Positions 32,517 through 35,017 of a DNA stretch of 35,017 nt are shown piece by piece (the first letter of the stretch is position 1; the number at the start of each line of letters is the position of its first letter). The notes beneath the pieces were generated by a model. That model searched no databases and had not been told where the DNA came from. It saw only the letters and a program-made list of their open reading frames with translations. The translations under genes were made by a program, and so were the position numbers. Source of the stretch: Pseudomonadota bacterium. Lineage in GTDB: Bacteria > Pseudomonadota > Gammaproteobacteria > Steroidobacterales > Steroidobacteraceae. The DNA lies in NCBI GenBank assembly GCA_003242685.1, contig QGVD01000037.1, positions 1-35,017 on the forward strand. Direction: 5' to 3'.

Positions 32517-34271
32517 GTGATCTATCCTCGCCGCCCGCCTCAGGGTTGGCACGCGGATCGAACGATGGACGCGCAACAAGGGAGCACGTCGCCACCATCC
32601 GAACCGTCCGGCGCTCCGCCTCTGCTGCCGGCGCGCATGCTGAACGAGTTCGTGTACTGTCCCCGCCTTGCGTACCTGGAGTGGGTACAGGGCGAATGGG
32701 CCGAGTCGGCGGATACCGTCGAAGGGCGTCACGCGCATCGGCGCGTCGATCGCGCAAATGGCGATCTGCCCGATCCGGCCGGCTCCGCTGAAGAAACACG
32801 CATACACGCGCGCTCGATCACCCTTTCCTCCGAGCGGCTTGGACTCGTCGCCAAGGCGGATCTCATCGAAGGCACCGGCAAGCGCGTCACGCCGGTCGAC
32901 TACAAGCGCGGCAAACGTCCCCACGTCGCGCGTGGCGCATACGATCCGGAGCGCGTGCAGCTCTGCGTACAGGGCATGCTGCTCGAGGAGCACGGCTTCT
33001 GCTGCGACGAGGGCGTGCTGTACTACGTCGAGAGCCGCGAACGGGTGCGTGTACCCTTCGATGACGAACTGCGCGCGCTGACGCGCTCCGCCATCGACGA
33101 GATGCGTCGCGTCACATCGGGGAGCTCCATTCCTCCGCCCCTGGTGGACAGCCCGAAGTGCGTACGCTGCTCTCTCGTGGGTATCTGCCTTCCGGACGAA
33201 GTCAACTTTCTGCGCCGGCAGGAAGCGCCGCCCCGGCCGCTCGCCGTCCCTCACGACGAGGCGCTGCCGCTCTACGTGCAGGCGCGCGGGGCGAAAGTCG
33301 CCAAGAACGGCGAGACCCTCGAGATCTCCGTTGAAGGCGAGCCGACGCAGACGGTACGGCTGCGGGACGTGTCGCAGCTCGTGCTCATGGGCCAGATCTA
33401 CGTCACCACTCCGACGCTCCACGAGCTGATGACCCGGGAGATCCCCGTCTCCTGGCACTCGTATGGCGGCTGGTTCATGGGCCACACCGTGGGCACCGGG
33501 CACAAGAACGTCGAGATCCGCACCGCCCAGTATCGGGCCAGTTTCGATCCCGCAGTGTGCCTGCAGCTCGCAAAGGGCTTCGTCATCGCAAAGATCCAGA
33601 ACCAGAAGACACTGCTGCGCAGGAACTGGAAGGACGGTAGCGCACCGGAGGAGCTCCTCGACGGCTTTCAGGCGGACGTACGGCGTGCGCAACGTGCGAC
33701 GAACCTCGGAGAGCTGCTCGGTGTCGAAGGCCAGGCGGCTGCACGCTACTTCGGCGCCTTCTCCGCAATGTTGAGTCGGGGGCGAGACGCTGAAGCCCTG
33801 CCCTTCGACTTCCAGACACGTAATCGGCGACCACCGACCGACCCGGTCAACGCGCTCCTTTCGTTCGCTTATTCACTTCTCACACGTGCACTGACGGTCG
33901 CGGTAACCGCCGTAGGCTTTGACTGCTATCGCGGCTTCTACCATCAACCTCGATACGGACGACCGGCATTGGCGCTCGACCTCATGGAGCCCTTCCGGCC
34001 GCTGATCGCCGACTCGTGCGTGATTCAGGCGATCAACAACGGCGAAGTCCGCCCGTCGGACTTCATACGCGCCGGCGGCGGAGTCGCCCTCAAGGACGAT
34101 GCGCGCAAGCGCTTCATCGGCACCTTCGAGAGACGTCTTTCGCAGGAGGTCACTCACCCGCTGTTCGGATATCGAGTGAGCTATCGACGCCTGCTGGAGC
34201 TTCAGGCACGACTGCTCGCTCGGCACCTGCTCGGCGAGCTTCCCGAGTATCCCAACTTCACGACACGGTGA
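32517..34271 (+). CDS. cas4-cas1: Cas4-Cas1 fusion, spacer integrase with PAM-processing nuclease
   Basis: A 584-residue adaptation protein. The Cas4 part (to about 235) has Cys48 in YCPRLAYLE, GRHAHRRVD, the RecB-type core VAKADLIEGTGKRVTPVDYKRGKRP (Asp and Asp-x-Lys) and LCVQGMLLEEHG. The iron-sulfur cysteines are Cys215, Cys218 and Cys224 (CVRCSLVGIC). The Cas1 part shows PVSWHSYGGWFMGHT, then the catalytic residues Glu404 (GVEGQAARYFGAF), His476 (FYHQPRYGRPALALDLMEPFRP) and Glu491 in the same segment. In the Geobacter I-G system such a fusion selects spacers with the right PAM. The GTG at 32517 has AGGCGGAG upstream; ATG at 32565 (start MDAQQG) is a possible alternative. Confidence 0.95.
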   Translation: MIYPRRPPQGWHADRTMDAQQGSTSPPSEPSGAPPLLPARMLNEFVYCPRLAYLEWVQGEWAESADTVEGRHAHRRVDRANGDLPDPAGSAEETRIHARSITLSSERLGLVAKADLIEGTGKRVTPVDYKRGKRPHVARGAYDPERVQLCVQGMLLEEHGFCCDEGVLYYVESRERVRVPFDDELRALTRSAIDEMRRVTSGSSIPPPLVDSPKCVRCSLVGICLPDEVNFLRRQEAPPRPLAVPHDEALPLYVQARGAKVAKNGETLEISVEGEPTQTVRLRDVSQLVLMGQIYVTTPTLHELMTREIPVSWHSYGGWFMGHTVGTGHKNVEIRTAQYRASFDPAVCLQLAKGFVIAKIQNQKTLLRRNWKDGSAPEELLDGFQADVRRAQRATNLGELLGVEGQAAARYFGAFSAMLSRGRDAEALPFDFQTRNRRPPTDPVNALLSFAYSLLTRALTVAVTAVGFDCYRGFYHQPRYGRPALALDLMEPFRPLIADSCVIQAINNGEVRPSDFIRAGGGVALKDDARKRFIGTFERRLSQEVTHPLFGYRVSYRRLLELQARLLARHLLGELPEYPNFTTR

Positions 34272-34274
34272 GCG

Positions 34275-34568
34275 ATGCGCGGCGAGCACCTCTACATCGT
34301 GGTCTACGACATCTCGAGCCCCAAGCGCTGGCGGCGCGTGTTTCGCCTGATGGAGGGCTTCGGAGAATGGCTGCAGCTCTCGGTGTTCCAGTGCCGGCTG
34401 AGCGCGCAGCGGCACGCCGAGCTCATTGCACTGCTCGACGGCATCATTCATCATGACGACGACCACGTGATCCTCATGGATCTCGGCCCGGCCGATCAGG
34501 TCACGCCCCGCGTCGTGAGTCTCGGAAAGGACTACACGCCGCTGGAACGCAAACCCGTCGTCGTTTGA
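34275..34568 (+). CDS. cas2: Cas2
   Basis: A 97-residue partner of Cas1 in spacer integration; it forms the central dimer that holds the prespacer. It has the ferredoxin-like opening EHLYIVVYDISSPKRWRRVFRLMEGFGEWLQLSVFQCRLS with Asp13 of the first strand, a swapped-edge VFQCRLS strand, and HVILMDLGPADQ. The length is normal for the family. It starts 3 bases after the cas4-cas1 stop and is the last gene before the leader. Confidence 0.96.
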   Translation: MRGEHLYIVVYDISSPKRWRRVFRLMEGFGEWLQLSVFQCRLSAQRHAELIALLDGIIHHDDDHVILMDLGPADQVTPRVVSLGKDYTPLERKPVVV

Positions 34569-34780
34569 CATATCAGCCTGCCGGGCGCTCGCGAGAGGTC
34601 CTGTGGTGCGTGAAGTCCTGGGAAGCGCTCGCAGATGTGTAGCTCTTTAACAGTTCGGGAAATTTCCTGTTCGAAGGAGCGAACGCCCGCGCCACCGCCC
34701 CGCGTTCGCACCCCGTGCCACCACACCGCTCGCATCCTGCGGCGTAAGTCGGCGTGGGGCCGGGGATTTGGAGGGTGGCT
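34569..34780 (+). promoter_or_regulatory. CRISPR leader between cas2 and the first repeat
   Basis: A 212-bp non-coding stretch with its own composition: an AT-rich core at 34643-34672 around a GGAAATTTCC palindrome (34658-34667), then a G-rich end before the first repeat. The repeats point away from it (hairpin then CATTGAAGC), so the array is read from here. It contains boxA. No convincing -10/-35 pair was found. Confidence 0.75.
34642..34652 (+). promoter_or_regulatory. boxA-like antitermination element in the CRISPR leader
   Basis: GCTCTTTAACA is identical over 11 bases to the core boxA of E. coli ribosomal RNA operons, bound by NusB-S10. It lies 129 bases before the first repeat on the transcribed strand. 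boxA in CRISPR leaders is known from Salmonella, where it protects the untranslated array RNA from Rho. Confidence 0.7.
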
Positions 34781-35017
34781 GTGATCCACGGCTTAATGCC
34801 GTGGCCTCATTGAAGCCGGCCCGGACGGCGGGCCGGTCATTGAGCGAATCGAGTGATCCACGGCTTAATGCCGTGGCCTCATTGAAGCGCGATGCGTGCT
34901 TCCGTCGCGAGCACGTATGCATCGAGGTGATCCACGGCTTAATGCCGTGGCCTCATTGAAGCCATTTCGCCGCGGGCGAGCATCGCCGCGTAGGGCTGGT
35001 GATCCACGGCTTAATGC
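34781..35017 (+). CRISPR. CRISPR array, type I-G, three complete spacers, cut by the window end
   Basis: Three identical 36-bp repeats (34781-34816, 34853-34888, 34927-34962) and the first 19 bases of a fourth (34999-35017). Each starts GTGATCCACGG, holds the hairpin CCACGGC-TTAAT-GCCGTGG and ends CCTCATTGAAGC; cutting after the stem would leave an ATTGAAGC-type 5' handle. Spacers are 36, 38 and 36 bases (34817-34852, 34889-34926, 34963-34998). No repeat degeneracy is seen. The array continues beyond the window. Confidence 0.98.

Noticed and set aside
34565..34570. TTGACA at the cas2 stop as a -35 element for the array
   Set aside because: No -10-like hexamer lies 16-18 bases downstream (sequence there is GC-rich), so a promoter cannot be supported.
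34569..34780. A degenerate CRISPR repeat hidden in the leader
   Set aside because: Apart from short GC words, no segment matches the repeat hairpin plus CATTGAAGC; the first clear repeat is at 34781.

Overview
The window reads as a chromosomal (possibly metagenome-assembled) contig end from a high-GC proteobacterium, most likely a gammaproteobacterium. The best clues are an E. coli-like MsrA, an RbbA/YhiI/YhhJ-type exporter, NADP isocitrate dehydrogenase, agmatine deiminase and an outer-membrane receptor strikingly like E. coli PqqU (YncD). I cannot name a genus. All protein assignments come from reading motifs and remembered family sequences; no search was run.

Layout. 1-5332: an export operon on the plus strand, made of the tail of an outer-membrane efflux protein, an HlyD-type adaptor, an RbbA-type protein (two ATPase domains plus permease) and a YhhJ-type permease. 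5369-13165: short metabolic and repair units, namely a GST/glutaredoxin-fold protein (minus), a ChrR-like cupin, a 55-residue small protein before 3-methyladenine glycosylase I (tag), a Tat-exported short-chain dehydrogenase, msrA (minus), a double-VOC protein, a TPR protein, an 88-residue conserved-looking protein and a degenerate EAL protein. 13218-15476: a patatin-POTRA-barrel protein (minus). 15592-20434: a PQQ-dependent dehydrogenase overlapping a PqqU-like TonB receptor, then a membrane TPR protein. 20589-23759: cysteine dioxygenase, agmatine deiminase (minus) and icd.

23860-35017 is a CRISPR-Cas locus of type I-G (formerly I-U), all on the plus strand. A WYL regulator with an inverted-repeat candidate operator comes first. 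It is followed by an RmuC relative that has lost its whole nuclease domain, then csb1 (Cas7), csb2 (Cas5-Cas6), cas3 (helicase then C-terminal HD), csb3 (GSU0052 family), a cas4-cas1 fusion, cas2, a 212-bp leader and a CRISPR array cut off by the window end. The effector genes overlap or nearly touch (csb2/cas3 and cas3/csb3 by ATGA). A 226-bp gap with stacked hairpins separates them from the adaptation genes.

The most interesting points are: (1) the nuclease-less RmuC between the WYL gene and csb1; (2) a perfect 11-base boxA antitermination element in the CRISPR leader; (3) a first spacer that copies the hairpin-plus-TCATTGA architecture of the repeat, with inverted repeats in all three complete spacers; (4) the translationally coupled PQQ enzyme and PQQ-importer-like receptor; (5) a recurring -10-like hexamer 6 to 9 bases before start codons, suggesting leaderless mRNAs. 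No tRNA, rRNA or insertion sequence was seen.
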